DNA of 32,864 bases from Spirochaetes bacterium GWF1_51_8 (GCA_001829415.1 MIBE01000022.1:20393-53256), one strand, 5' to 3'; positions 16,810-25,217 are shown, numbered from the stretch's first letter. Numbers and translations are program-made. The notes: a model not told the origin generated them from the letters alone.

Positions 16810-17823
16810 TTACTTCTTGAGTGATTTATAAACTTCGATGAAGCGAGGGATCACTTCATTGAGGTCGCCGACAATTCCGTAATGAGCGAGCTTAAAGATT
16901 GGAGCCTCGGGGTCGCTGTTTATCGCGATAACACGATTGGATTCGCTCATTCCCGCCATATGCTGAATCGAACCGGAGATACCCACCGCGATATAGAGTT
17001 TCGGGCGGACTGTCGTCCCGGTCTGGCCTACCTGGTGGTCTTTGGGGATGTATCCCGCGTCGACAGCGGCACGCGACGCGCCGACTTCGGCTCCGAGTAT
17101 ATGCGCGAGATCGTAGATCAGCTTGAAGTTATCCTTCGAGCCTACGCCGATACCGCCGGAGATAATTATATGCGCGCCCTTGAGATTGACTTTCTTCTCG
17201 TGCTGGACACGCTTCAGGACTTCGCTCCTGATAATATCTTTCGCGATAGTAGGCGTAAATTCGACTACTTCACCCTTGCGCGACTTATCGACATTATTCA
17301 TCTTCATCACGCCTTCACGGACAGTCGCCATCTGTGGGCGCTGTTCGGGGCTGACAATTGTCGCGATGATATTTCCGCCGAAAGCGGGGCGAATTTGATA
17401 AAGGATATTTTTATATTCCTTTTCTTTACGGGTATAGTCCCCGATCTTCAAATTCGTACAGTCGGCTGTCAAACCCACTTTAATCTCCGATGCGATACGC
17501 GGGGCAAGATCGCGACCGGTCACAGTCGCGCCGTAAAGCACGATCTGCGGCTGGTACTGACGGATCAGGTCGACCATCGTCTTCGCATAGGGAAGAGTTG
17601 TATAACGCGCCAGAGACGGGTCTTCGGCGATATACACTTTATCCGCGCCGTAGCTGAATAACAGGGGCGCGAGGTCCTTCACTTTCGATCCCGGGATAAC
17701 CGCACCGGTCTGTACCTTGAGGTTTTTCGCGAGTTCGCTTCCTTTACCCAATAACTCGAGACTGACATCGGAAATCTTTCCGTCATGCTGCTCGATATAT
17801 ACCCATACTTCGTTCGTACTCAT
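16810..17823 (-). CDS. etfA: Electron transfer flavoprotein subunit alpha
   Basis: 337 aa, normal length. It forms the ETF heterodimer with EtfB and binds FAD through its C-terminal domain. The FAD motif region is clear (GASRAAVDAGYIPKDHQVGQTG, here positions near residues 245-270), followed by PKLYIAVGISGSIQHMAGM and VIAINSDPEAPIF. The N-terminal half has the usual ETF fold (VWVYIEQHDGKISDVSLELLGKG). AGGGGG precedes the ATG by six bases. The neighbours, etfB upstream and acyl-CoA dehydrogenase downstream, suggest ETF accepts electrons from that enzyme. Whether this ETF is bifurcating cannot be settled from what I see. Confidence 0.94.
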   Translation of the reverse strand: MSTNEVWVYIEQHDGKISDVSLELLGKGSELAKNLKVQTGAVIPGSKVKDLAPLLFSYGADKVYIAEDPSLARYTTLPYAKTMVDLIRQYQPQIVLYGATVTGRDLAPRIASEIKVGLTADCTNLKIGDYTRKEKEYKNILYQIRPAFGGNIIATIVSPEQRPQMATVREGVMKMNNVDKSRKGEVVEFTPTIAKDIIRSEVLKRVQHEKKVNLKGAHIIISGGIGVGSKDNFKLIYDLAHILGAEVGASRAAVDAGYIPKDHQVGQTGTTVRPKLYIAVGISGSIQHMAGMSESNRVIAINSDPEAPIFKLAHYGIVGDLNEVIPRFIEVYKSLKK

Positions 17824-17833
17824 GATGAGCCCC

Positions 17834-18703
17834 CTAACCGATGATGTGTTCGGTCATGAGTTCCTTGATGAGGGACTCGATGCCGACTTTCGACTTATCG
17901 ATATTCTTAAAATCGCGTGCTTCGAGGACAACGCTTTCGATTTCTTTAACCATCGTAGGCGAGCCGGAAAGACCGCACTGTTCGGGAGCCGCTCCGATAT
18001 CTTCATGGCCCCAAAGCTTGATTTTAAACCCGGTGTTCTTATCCGCACCGTTGACATAATCGTCGTCATACGTCTGCGTCTCAAGAGGCGTCATAGCGCG
18101 TTTGTACGCGCAGACTCTCTTCGCGGAAGCGGGACGAGGATCGTTCGCCTCTTCGGTGACTGTCAGAAGGACGGGCAATGTGCTTGTCACTTCCTCAAAT
18201 CCGCCTTCGATCGAACGTTCTACGGTGATCTTTTTGTCCTTCAGGTCGATGACCCTATCGACAAAAGTGACTTGGTTGACACCCAGCTTTTCAGCGGTCT
18301 GGGGGCCTACCTGCGCGGTATCGCCGTCGATAGCCTGGCGTCCGCAGAGAATGATATCGAAGTCGCCGACTTTCTTAACGGCCAGCGATAACGCATAGGA
18401 TGTCGCGAGAGTGTCCGCGCCCGCGAAAATCTTGTCGGACAGCAGGACGACATCATCGGCACCTTTAAAAAGCGATTCACGGAGTATATCCGCCGCTCTC
18501 GGAGGTCCCATTGTGATTACAGTCACTTTTCCGCCGAACTTGTCCTTAAGCTTCAACGCCTCTTCGAGGGCGTTCAGGTCTTCCGGATTAAAAATCGCGG
18601 GCAGTTTCGCGCGGTTGACTGTCCCTTCCGGGGTCATCGCGTCGCCTTTGATATTTTGGGTATCCGGCACCTGCTTAACCAATACGATCATATTGTATTT
18701 CAC
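17834..18703 (-). CDS. etfB: Electron transfer flavoprotein subunit beta
   Basis: 289 aa from a GTG start. EtfB binds AMP or a second FAD and completes the ETF heterodimer. The N-terminus MIVLVKQVPDTQN and the segment DIILCGRQAIDGDTAQVGPQ are diagnostic. The frame is open further upstream to an ATG at 18754, but GGAGG sits five bases before GTG 18703-18701. Conserved EtfB sequence begins only four codons later, so the longer start is unlikely. The gene follows the nitronate monooxygenase-like gene by 13 bp and precedes etfA by 10 bp. About 25 residues longer than E. coli-type FixA/EtfB. Confidence 0.93.
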   Translation of the reverse strand: MKYNMIVLVKQVPDTQNIKGDAMTPEGTVNRAKLPAIFNPEDLNALEEALKLKDKFGGKVTVITMGPPRAADILRESLFKGADDVVLLSDKIFAGADTLATSYALSLAVKKVGDFDIILCGRQAIDGDTAQVGPQTAEKLGVNQVTFVDRVIDLKDKKITVERSIEGGFEEVTSTLPVLLTVTEEANDPRPASAKRVCAYKRAMTPLETQTYDDDYVNGADKNTGFKIKLWGHEDIGAAPEQCGLSGSPTMVKEIESVVLEARDFKNIDKSKVGIESLIKELMTEHIIG

Positions 18704-18716
18704 ACTCACCTCCAAG

Positions 18717-19733
18717 CTATGAGTTGACGATGTTCTTAATTCTATCGATTTCACCGCGCGCTTCCGTCATCAGGTCGTTGAGAACCTGTTTGATCGGTTT
18801 GACGTCGTGGAAGAGACCTACGCTTTGCCCGGCCATTAACGATCCATGCTCGACATCTCCGTCAATAGCGGCTTTCTTCAACGCGCCGATCCAGAAGCTT
18901 TCGACCTCGAACTGCGCTTCTTCTTTCGTAACCTTGTGCTCTTCGAGCTTACGGATTAACTCGAGCTGTATCCTTCCGAACTCCTCGGTGCCCTTGTTCT
19001 TGATCGAACGGACAGCGACCACGGGGATACGGGGATCGTATTGCGGCGCCGCGATCGCATGACGGGCATGCGCGCGGATGAACGCTTTCTTAAAACTTGG
19101 GTGAACTTTACATTCCTCGGTGAGAACAAAACGTGTCCCGAGCTGAACTCCGGCCGCTCCCATCAGGAGCAGGTTGGCCATCATACGCCCTGTGCCGATA
19201 CCGCCCGCGACAAAAATCGGAACCTCGTTGAACTTGAAGAGAACCTGCTGTAGCAGGATCATCAGCGTGACATATCCGATATGCCCGCCGGCCTCGTTTC
19301 CTTCGAGCACGAGAGCGTCGATCCCGAAACGGATCTGCTGGTGTGCGCTTGTGTCGTTGGAAGCGAACGCAAGAGTCTTCTTTCCGGCGTCCTTCATACC
19401 GACTACATCTTCCCTCTTGGGAAAGTTTCCGGCGAAGACGACAAACGGGACATCCTTCTTTTTCAGTATCTCATACTGCGTCTTAAAGTTCGGCGCGATC
19501 GTGATCAGGTTTACGGCAAATGGTTTTTTAATATTCGCGATACACTTATCGACTTCCTGTTCGAATATCTCCGGCGGCATATTCCCGCCCGCGAGGATAC
19601 CGAATGCTCCGTTATCGGACACAGCCTTGACCAGTTCGAACGTGCTGACCCAAGTCATGGCACCGCATAGAATTGGATATTCTACCCCGAGAAAATCTTT
19701 ACCTTTTTTCCAAAGTTTGTCTAATAAATCCAC
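18717..19733 (-). CDS. Nitronate monooxygenase / FabK-like FMN-dependent oxidoreductase
   Basis: 338 aa, TIM-barrel flavoprotein of the 2-nitropropane dioxygenase family. Visible motifs are PILCGAMTWVST at the N-terminus, EGNEAGGHIG (substrate and FMN loop) and VPIFVAGGIGTGRMMANLLLMGAAGVQLGTRF (phosphate-binding region). Members are nitronate monooxygenases, enoyl-ACP reductases (FabK) or related reductases. With accD and etf/acd in the same operon, a FabK-like or acyl-related role is possible but unproven. I choose GTG 19733 because GGAGG lies eight bases before it; the upstream in-frame GTG at 19742 overlaps that Shine-Dalgarno site. Confidence 0.85.
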   Translation of the reverse strand: MDLLDKLWKKGKDFLGVEYPILCGAMTWVSTFELVKAVSDNGAFGILAGGNMPPEIFEQEVDKCIANIKKPFAVNLITIAPNFKTQYEILKKKDVPFVVFAGNFPKREDVVGMKDAGKKTLAFASNDTSAHQQIRFGIDALVLEGNEAGGHIGYVTLMILLQQVLFKFNEVPIFVAGGIGTGRMMANLLLMGAAGVQLGTRFVLTEECKVHPSFKKAFIRAHARHAIAAPQYDPRIPVVAVRSIKNKGTEEFGRIQLELIRKLEEHKVTKEEAQFEVESFWIGALKKAAIDGDVEHGSLMAGQSVGLFHDVKPIKQVLNDLMTEARGEIDRIKNIVNS

Positions 19734-19751
19734 GAATAACACCTCCGAAAT

Positions 19752-20225
19752 TTATTCAATGAGTATCTTTTCCATCGCGATTTCATCGCATTCCATCAGG
19801 AACGGACAACTCGTACAATCCCGCCAAATCTTCTGAGGGAACTGATTTTTCGAAACCTCACTATACCCTATCTTTTTAAAAAACTCCGGGCTCCTCGTCA
19901 GGACAAAGGATTTTTTCACCTCCTCGTCCTTGAGAATTTTCTCGGCGTTTTCAATCAATATTTTACCGATTCCCATCTTTTGCCTTTTCTCATCGACAGC
20001 AACCGAACGGATTTCCGCGAGGTCTGTCGAAAAAAACGAAATCGCGCAGCACCCGATTATTTCACCGCCCTCCACGGCGATCAGGAAATTTCGGATGTTC
20101 GAGATTACGTTCTCTACCGAACGCTCGAGCATGAGATTATTCTTCGAAAATGTTTTTATCAAATCGGCGATCTTTGCCGCCTCATAAACCTTCGGCGTCC
20201 TTACCGTTATTCCGTTAGAGGGCAT
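19752..20225 (-). CDS. GNAT N-acetyltransferase, short ArgA-like
   Basis: 157 aa single GNAT domain. The acetyl-CoA-binding motif A is visible (IRSVAVDEKRQKMGIGKIL; Q-K-M-G-I-G pyrophosphate loop). The C-terminal segment KIWRDCTSCPFLMECDEIAM, with its three cysteines, is typical of the short ArgA-like acetyltransferases, some of which make N-acetylglutamate for arginine synthesis. This function is an inference from the tail motif; no arginine genes are nearby. The ATG lies inside the last codons of trxA (11-bp overlap) and has only a weak ribosome-binding site, suggesting coupled translation. Confidence 0.78.
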   Translation of the reverse strand: MPSNGITVRTPKVYEAAKIADLIKTFSKNNLMLERSVENVISNIRNFLIAVEGGEIIGCCAISFFSTDLAEIRSVAVDEKRQKMGIGKILIENAEKILKDEEVKKSFVLTRSPEFFKKIGYSEVSKNQFPQKIWRDCTSCPFLMECDEIAMEKILIE

Positions 20226-20538
20226 TATTCACCATTTCGACTATTTTATTTTTCGCCACGGCGCCGACTATCTTTTCGACAGGGGAACCGTTCTTGAAAA
20301 GGATCATCGTCGGAATCCCGGTGATGCCGTACTGCGAGGGTGTATCGGGATTTGCGTCCACATCCATTTTTCCGACCTTTATTTTACCGGCATATTCCCC
20401 GGCCACCTGTTCGATCACGGGAGCGATCATCCTGCACGGGGCGCACCATTCCGCCCAGAAATCGACAAGTACGGGCACAGGCGATTCAAGTACATCCTTT
20501 TTAAAGGAACCGTCGGTCAGTTCGATATAATTCCCCAT
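20215..20538 (-). CDS. trxA: Thioredoxin
   Basis: 107 aa, normal length for thioredoxin 1. The active site is W31-C32-A-P-C35 (WCAPC), where the common form is WCGPC, so a Gly-to-Ala change is present. The cis-proline loop GITGIPTMILFKNG is intact. It reduces protein disulfides in the cytoplasm; no signal peptide. AAAGGAGA precedes the ATG. It lies 12 bp after the DnaJ-like gene and overlaps the acetyltransferase gene by 11 bp. The Ala variant should have a modestly altered redox potential, which is an inference. Confidence 0.93.
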   Translation of the reverse strand: MGNYIELTDGSFKKDVLESPVPVLVDFWAEWCAPCRMIAPVIEQVAGEYAGKIKVGKMDVDANPDTPSQYGITGIPTMILFKNGSPVEKIVGAVAKNKIVEMVNNAL

Positions 20539-20550
20539 GGTATCTCCTTT

Positions 20551-21198
20551 CTATATGACATTGATCCGAATTCGTAATTTTTTAATTTTCATATTCCAGA
20601 AATTCATTTTATTCCGAAGCTTTCCGAAATCTATCTCGTACAGGTCGTCCTGTATCGCATCGATCGGAACTTCAAATCTATATTTTTCCGTAGCCTTAAC
20701 AAATCCCAGCCCCTCGCATCGGTAACAGGAGGGATCACGGCCCATACAAACCGGACAAACGTCTCTCGATGGGATTTCGATCACACCGAATGAACCTTCC
20801 CTGATCTCGCCGCGCGTCACTTTTACAACAATATCCTGCTCGAGCTGTTTTGACATTTCGGTATAAAAATACCTTCTGTCTGTTTTCATCCCGGCATCGA
20901 GCATACTTTTCATCGATAAACAATACTCTATTCTGTTCGGCGGGATTTGAGTCATTCCGCAGTTAGTATCCTTGATTCTAATCTTCAGCCCTATCGAATG
21001 ATTGTATTCATCCCGTTTTTTATCGTCTATCAGCGTTTTGTAGGCTTCAAGAATAATTACATAATCCATTTCAGGCTCGCGATTGAGATCGGGATGGTAC
21101 CTGAGCGACATTTTCCGGAAACTTTCCTTAATAATCTGCTTATCGGCCGAAGTTTCGATCTCAAGGATTTCATAATATGTTTTTTCTTTTTTCATCAT
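20551..21198 (-). CDS. DnaJ-domain protein with a half zinc finger
   Basis: 215 aa. Residues 7-68 are a J domain with the HPD motif at H35-P36-D37, which stimulates Hsp70 ATPase. There is no Gly/Phe-rich linker. A single cysteine cluster, C148-X2-C151-X6-C158-X2-C161 followed by EGLGFV, resembles one of the two zinc centres of DnaJ; classical DnaJ has four CxxCxGxG repeats. About 50 residues of beta-rich sequence follow, much shorter than the DnaJ substrate-binding domains. Probably a specialised DnaK co-chaperone; its client is unknown. The two adjacent ATGs follow the lptB stop by 3 bp without a clear Shine-Dalgarno site. Confidence 0.82.
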   Translation of the reverse strand: MMKKEKTYYEILEIETSADKQIIKESFRKMSLRYHPDLNREPEMDYVIILEAYKTLIDDKKRDEYNHSIGLKIRIKDTNCGMTQIPPNRIEYCLSMKSMLDAGMKTDRRYFYTEMSKQLEQDIVVKVTRGEIREGSFGVIEIPSRDVCPVCMGRDPSCYRCEGLGFVKATEKYRFEVPIDAIQDDLYEIDFGKLRNKMNFWNMKIKKLRIRINVI

Positions 21199-21201
21199 TT
21201 T

Positions 21202-21969
21202 TTACATAGAGAAATCGCGTCCCAGATATATTCTTCTTGCTTCTTCGTTATTCACCAAGTCGTCGTTATTGCCGGAAACGAGAATCTTCCCCTCATGAAT
21301 GATATATGCTCTGTCCACGATCTTCAGCGTTTCACGGACATTATGGTCAGTGATTAAAATACCCAATCCCCGCTCGTTCTTCAGGTGGATAATGATCTTC
21401 TGGATATCCGCGATGGCGATAGGATCGATACCGGTGAATGGCTCGTCCAGCAGAAGGAAACGCGGTTGTATGGCGAGAATTCTCGCGACTTCCGTACGTC
21501 TCTTTTCACCGCCGGACAACGTATATCCCAACTGTTTGCGGATTTTTTGCAGACCCAATTCGTTCAGAAGGCCTTCCGTAACCTGTTCGATTTCGTGTTT
21601 GTCCTTACCCTGTATGTCGAGCACGGCCTTGATATTTTCTTCAACACTCAGTTTGCGGAAGATGGACATTTCCTGCGGAAGATACCCTATCCCCATACGC
21701 GCGCGCTGGAACATGGGTTTCGAGACTATATCCTGAGAGTCGAGAAGAACTTTACCTTCATCGGGACGCACGAGGCCGACGATCATGTAGAAGGTTGTTG
21801 TTTTCCCCGCGCCGTTCGGACCAAGAAGCCCCACGACCTCGCCTTCTCTGACATGAAAACTGACACCGTTGACGACCCGTCTCTTCTTGTAGATTTTGAC
21901 TAAGCTGTCGGCGACAATTCCCTGACCTGATAGAAATTGAGTGACATCTTCCCTTTCACTAAGAATCAT
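21202..21969 (-). CDS. lptB: Lipopolysaccharide export ABC ATPase LptB
   Basis: 255 aa. Walker A GPNGAGKT at residues 50-57, signature LSGGEKRRTEVARILA at about residue 150, Walker B FLLLDEPFTGIDP. The stretch ITDHNVRETLKIVDRAYII is characteristic of LptB and separates it from LivF-type ATPases. LptB powers extraction of lipopolysaccharide from the inner membrane with LptF, LptG and LptC, none of which is in this window. An N-terminal extension of about 18 residues precedes the usual start. The ATG lies 9 bp after accD and has a weak GGGCGGG upstream. It indicates a diderm cell envelope. Confidence 0.88.
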   Translation of the reverse strand: MILSEREDVTQFLSGQGIVADSLVKIYKKRRVVNGVSFHVREGEVVGLLGPNGAGKTTTFYMIVGLVRPDEGKVLLDSQDIVSKPMFQRARMGIGYLPQEMSIFRKLSVEENIKAVLDIQGKDKHEIEQVTEGLLNELGLQKIRKQLGYTLSGGEKRRTEVARILAIQPRFLLLDEPFTGIDPIAIADIQKIIIHLKNERGLGILITDHNVRETLKIVDRAYIIHEGKILVSGNNDDLVNNEEARRIYLGRDFSM

Positions 21970-21978
21970 ATCCCGCCC

Positions 21979-22818
21979 TTAATGTGTATAGTTGATCAAC
22001 TCATAGATGGTCTTTTTCATTTCTTTCCGTTTGACGATAATATCGATAAAACCATGTTCCAAAACGAATGTCGAACGCTGGAATCCCTGGGGCAGTTTCT
22101 GGCGGATTGTCTGTTCGATGACACGCGGCCCGGCAAAACCGATCAAGGCGTCGGGCTCGGCGATAATAATATCGCCCAGCATCGCGAACGATGCGGTAAC
22201 ACCGCCGCTCGTCGGATTTGTCAGTATCGATATATACAGTCCCCCGGCGTCGGAAAGACGCTTCAACGCCGCAGATGTTTTCGCCATCTGCATCAATGAA
22301 AGGATACCCTCGTGCATACGCGCCCCGCCGGATGCGCTGATAATTAACAGCGGGCGCTTGTGCTTGATCGCTTCTTCAATAGCTATAGTAATTTTTTCAC
22401 CGACAACCGATCCCATACTCCCGCCGAGAAAGAAAAAGTTCATCACCGCAAGCTCGACAGCGACCCCGTTCAGTTTCCCATAGCCGATCACTACCGCTTC
22501 TTTGAGCATGGTCTTCTTCATCTCATCCTGTATCTTTTGACCATAACGCACTTTACCGTCATTGAAATCGAGCGGATCGACGGAAGCGATGTTATTATTA
22601 GTTTCGATAAACGTGCCGGGATCGATCAGCGACTGGATCCTTTCAAACGCGTTCAGTTTATCGTGGAATTCACAGTTGGGGCAAACCTTGAGATTCTCTT
22701 CCCAGTCCTTGTTATAAATCATCGAATTACAACTGGGGCATTTATGCCATAAACCTTCTTGTAACGGATTATGCACCCCTTTTTTGATATTATACTGCGG
22801 TTTTAGAAACCAAGCCAT
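21979..22818 (-). CDS. accD: Acetyl-CoA carboxylase carboxyltransferase subunit beta
   Basis: 279 aa. Transfers the carboxyl group from carboxybiotin to acetyl-CoA together with AccA, the first step of fatty acid synthesis. The N-terminal zinc ribbon is complete (C27, C30, C46, C49 in CPSC and CPNC). The crotonase-like core shows GGSMGSVVGEKI, ISASGGARMHEG and LTNPTSGGVTASFAMLGD with AGPRVIEQTIRQ. I use ATG 22818, eight bases after GGAGG; the in-frame GTG at 22827 overlaps that site. accA is not adjacent. It lies between deoC and lptB in the long minus-strand operon. Confidence 0.95.
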   Translation of the reverse strand: MAWFLKPQYNIKKGVHNPLQEGLWHKCPSCNSMIYNKDWEENLKVCPNCEFHDKLNAFERIQSLIDPGTFIETNNNIASVDPLDFNDGKVRYGQKIQDEMKKTMLKEAVVIGYGKLNGVAVELAVMNFFFLGGSMGSVVGEKITIAIEEAIKHKRPLLIISASGGARMHEGILSLMQMAKTSAALKRLSDAGGLYISILTNPTSGGVTASFAMLGDIIIAEPDALIGFAGPRVIEQTIRQKLPQGFQRSTFVLEHGFIDIIVKRKEMKKTIYELINYTH

Positions 22819-22848
22819 TAGTCCCACCTCCGAAAATTGGTTCGGTAA

Positions 22849-23508
22849 CTATATATTTTCTTTCAGTATCGCCACAGACCCGCTCGATCCAATTCTATCG
22901 GCCCCGGCTTCGATCAGGCTCAAGACATCCTTGAGAGTCTTGATGCCGCCCGATGCTTTAATTTTTATTTTATTTCCGCCTACTTTTCTCATTAAAGCGA
23001 TATCTCCGACAGACGCGCCGCCGGAACCGAACCCGGTCGATGTCTTGACGAAATCGCATCCGGTCTCGACACAAAGTTTTATCACCGCTTCCTTCTCGGC
23101 TTCGTTAAGGTAACAAGTCTCGATGATCACTTTGAGGACGGCATTGCCGGCGGCCTTCCGGCATTTCACGAGCTCGTCACGGACATACCGGGCCTTACCG
23201 TCGCGGAGTTTCCCGATATTGATGACCATATCTACCTCATGGGCGCCGTCGGAAATCGCGCGCTTCATTTCGCTGACTTTTATCGTAGTCTTATTTGCGC
23301 CTAACGGGAAACCGATTACAGTACAAACTTTGACATCGGTATCTTTCAGCCAACGGACGCAGTTTTTTACCCATACCGGATTGACGCACACGGAATAAAA
23401 CCCGTTCTGTTTCGCTTCTTCGCAAAGCTTCTTGATATCTTTCTCAGTCGTATCGGCCTTCAGGTTAGTGTGATCGAAATACGCCGCAAGATTACTTGGG
23501 GTTGTCAT
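22849..23508 (-). CDS. deoC: Deoxyribose-phosphate aldolase
   Basis: 219 aa, typical for the class I aldolase. It splits 2-deoxyribose-5-phosphate into acetaldehyde and glyceraldehyde-3-phosphate in nucleoside catabolism. The Schiff-base lysine is K155 (CDFVKTSTGFG), with K184 (KIKASGGIK) and D93 (EVDMVINIG) completing the active site. The start lies 17 bp inside the end of the protease gene, so the two are probably translated together. No other nucleoside-catabolism gene is nearby; the placement beside a protease and accD looks incidental. Confidence 0.95.
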   Translation of the reverse strand: MTTPSNLAAYFDHTNLKADTTEKDIKKLCEEAKQNGFYSVCVNPVWVKNCVRWLKDTDVKVCTVIGFPLGANKTTIKVSEMKRAISDGAHEVDMVINIGKLRDGKARYVRDELVKCRKAAGNAVLKVIIETCYLNEAEKEAVIKLCVETGCDFVKTSTGFGSGGASVGDIALMRKVGGNKIKIKASGGIKTLKDVLSLIEAGADRIGSSGSVAILKENI

Positions 23509-24985
23509 ATACCTTGACCTTCTTCTCGTAATTCTTGAAGTTTTCCATGACGCTGAGCGCCTTCACAAGCTGATCGTCAAATTCGAGATCGTATACCTTC
23601 GGTATTTCGGTCTCGCGGAGCTTCATCTGGATGAGCCATTTTAGCGAAATCAGAGATATTTTATAATCTTTTTCGATCAGCTCCATGCGGAACTTGTTGA
23701 GGTCCTGTTCCGTAGGTACGGGTTTGTTTTCAAGATATGCCTTGATGATGTTGGTGAATTGAAGTTTATATAGATCGTTCTTTTCGTTATTATCGATTTT
23801 TTCGTACCAGTTCTTTTCTTCGACATCGGGCTGAAGTCCGACTTTATCAATCACAACACCTGCGGGGGTAAAGTACTTCGCTACAGTAAACTTCATCGTC
23901 GATGCGTCCTCGGCAAAATCGAAGGGTTTCTGTACCGAGCCCTTTCCGAACGATTTCATACCGAGTATGACGGCGCGTCCGGTATCCTTCATCGCACCCG
24001 CGAAAATCTCGGATGCGCTCGCGCTTCCCTGATCGATCATCACGATAAGCGGCATATCCATCGGTACAATCGTATCTTCTTTCTTGGCGTAAAACTCGCT
24101 GTTATTCTCAGCAAGCCTTCCGCGTGTATAAACTATCAGTCCGTCGTTCAGGAAGAAGTCCGCGCAGTACACCACGACATTCAGAAGGCCGCCGGGGTTC
24201 CCGCGAAGGTCGATGATCATTCCCTTAGGCTTCTTCGCGAGGTTTTCCTTAAGATGCTTCTTCAGCTCTTCCGCGGTGGGTTGGCTGAATTCGCTGATAC
24301 GAATATAGGCATACTGAACGTTTTTGTGTGAGATTAACGCGGATTTGACTGTTTTGATAATGATCTCTTCACGAACCAGCGTGACCTGGAAGGGTTCTTC
24401 CACTCCCATACGGACAATCGTGATGGTCACCTTCGTACCGGGCTTCCCGCGTAGTTTCGAAATCGCCTGTTCGACAGTAATGTCGCGGGTGGTGACGCCG
24501 TCGATTTCGACTATTTTATCGTTGGGCTTTAGACCCGCCTTCCATGCCGGAGTATCCTCGATCGGAGAGACGATAGTCAGCCATCCGTCGCGTATATCGA
24601 TATGGATACCCAAGCCGCCGAACTTCGCCGTCATATCGATAGCGAATTCCTTTGCGACCGCGGGTTCCATAAACACAGAGTAAGGATCATCCAGCGAAAG
24701 GAGCATTCCCTTGATCGCGCCGTAGAAAAGGTTTTTCGCGGACACTTTGTCTTTATCGTAGTATTCTTTTTTCAGTGTGTAGTAGGCTTTTTTGAACATC
24801 GGGAAGTACTTGAAGTAGTTGTCGTCCTCGGGATCGGCGATCTCGGACATCGAGTTCGTACCCGACGGTGCTCCGTAAGCGAGATTATTCATAAAAAAGA
24901 TTCTATTTGCTGTCAACAGACCGATACCGAAAAGAAAGAGTGTCACGAAAATGATGAGTGTCTTATTTTTCTTGTTCAAATACAT
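23492..24985 (-). CDS. C-terminal processing peptidase, S41 family (CtpA/Prc-like)
   Basis: 497 aa. One N-terminal membrane anchor or signal sequence (TLIIFVTLFLFGIGLLTANRIFF), so the protease should face the periplasm. A PDZ domain (FGGLGIHI, then IEDTPAWKAGLKPNDKIVEIDG) precedes the S41 domain. The predicted Ser-Lys dyad is S323 (middle serine of GSASASEIFAG) and K348 (SFGKGSVQ). About 110 extra C-terminal residues are helical and charged. The upstream ATG (25000) has no ribosome-binding site; ATG 24985 has GGGGAGA six bases before it. Family members trim C-termini of exported proteins. First gene of the minus-strand operon. Confidence 0.92.
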   Translation of the reverse strand: MYLNKKNKTLIIFVTLFLFGIGLLTANRIFFMNNLAYGAPSGTNSMSEIADPEDDNYFKYFPMFKKAYYTLKKEYYDKDKVSAKNLFYGAIKGMLLSLDDPYSVFMEPAVAKEFAIDMTAKFGGLGIHIDIRDGWLTIVSPIEDTPAWKAGLKPNDKIVEIDGVTTRDITVEQAISKLRGKPGTKVTITIVRMGVEEPFQVTLVREEIIIKTVKSALISHKNVQYAYIRISEFSQPTAEELKKHLKENLAKKPKGMIIDLRGNPGGLLNVVVYCADFFLNDGLIVYTRGRLAENNSEFYAKKEDTIVPMDMPLIVMIDQGSASASEIFAGAMKDTGRAVILGMKSFGKGSVQKPFDFAEDASTMKFTVAKYFTPAGVVIDKVGLQPDVEEKNWYEKIDNNEKNDLYKLQFTNIIKAYLENKPVPTEQDLNKFRMELIEKDYKISLISLKWLIQMKLRETEIPKVYDLEFDDQLVKALSVMENFKNYEKKVKVYDNPK

Positions 24986-25020
24986 GATGGTTCTCCCCAT
25001 ACTGAATTAATAGCTTTTAT

Positions 25021-25050
25021 ATTATAGAATAAGATATTGATATATACAAA
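25021..25050 (-). promoter_or_regulatory. Probable promoter of the minus-strand operon (ctpA to acd)
   Basis: On the minus strand, TATAAT (25026-25021) lies 18 bp after TTTGTA (25050-25045). The -10 is perfect and the -35 poor. Its expected transcript starts about 28 nt before the ATG at 24985. It is the only good promoter I see ahead of the eleven-gene run. Confidence 0.5.
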
Positions 25051-25175
25051 ATTTTACCCTGTATTTTTTAGCCGCTATTGATAATCCACTGGAAAAACGC
25101 TCGCATTCGTCCGAACGCTCAGTTATATCTCCTTCAATAGTAATAGATTATGACTTCACTGCATTTCGAGTTTGG

Positions 25176-25199
25176 AAGGAGAATTCGATGAAAAAATAA
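25176..25199 (+). other. Minimal open reading frame (Met-Lys-Lys-stop) with strong ribosome-binding site
   Basis: AAGGAG (25176-25181), six-base spacer, then ATG AAA AAA TAA (25188-25199). It lies in a 272-bp spacer (25001-25272) that otherwise holds two divergent promoters and a few short direct repeats. No longer frame continues in any phase. It may be a chance match, a leader peptide or a gene remnant. It lies upstream of the promoter at 25218-25246, so it would need a separate transcript. Confidence 0.35.
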
Positions 25200-25217
25200 A
25201 AAAGTTCCCTAAAAGAC

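Noticed and set aside
18704..18754. Longer start of etfB at ATG 18754
   Set aside because: It overlaps the end of the upstream gene and lacks a ribosome-binding site; GTG 18703 has GGAGG at five bases and the EtfB consensus begins four codons later.
20215..20538. Thioredoxin with WCAPC active site as a novel enzyme
   Set aside because: WCAPC occurs in many ordinary thioredoxins; all other family features are normal.
25088..25120. Direct repeat ACGCTC with 18-bp spacing and TTCG/CGAA palindrome in the spacer before the membrane protein gene
   Set aside because: Short, only two copies, no link to a promoter element; expected by chance. No CRISPR-like periodicity is present.
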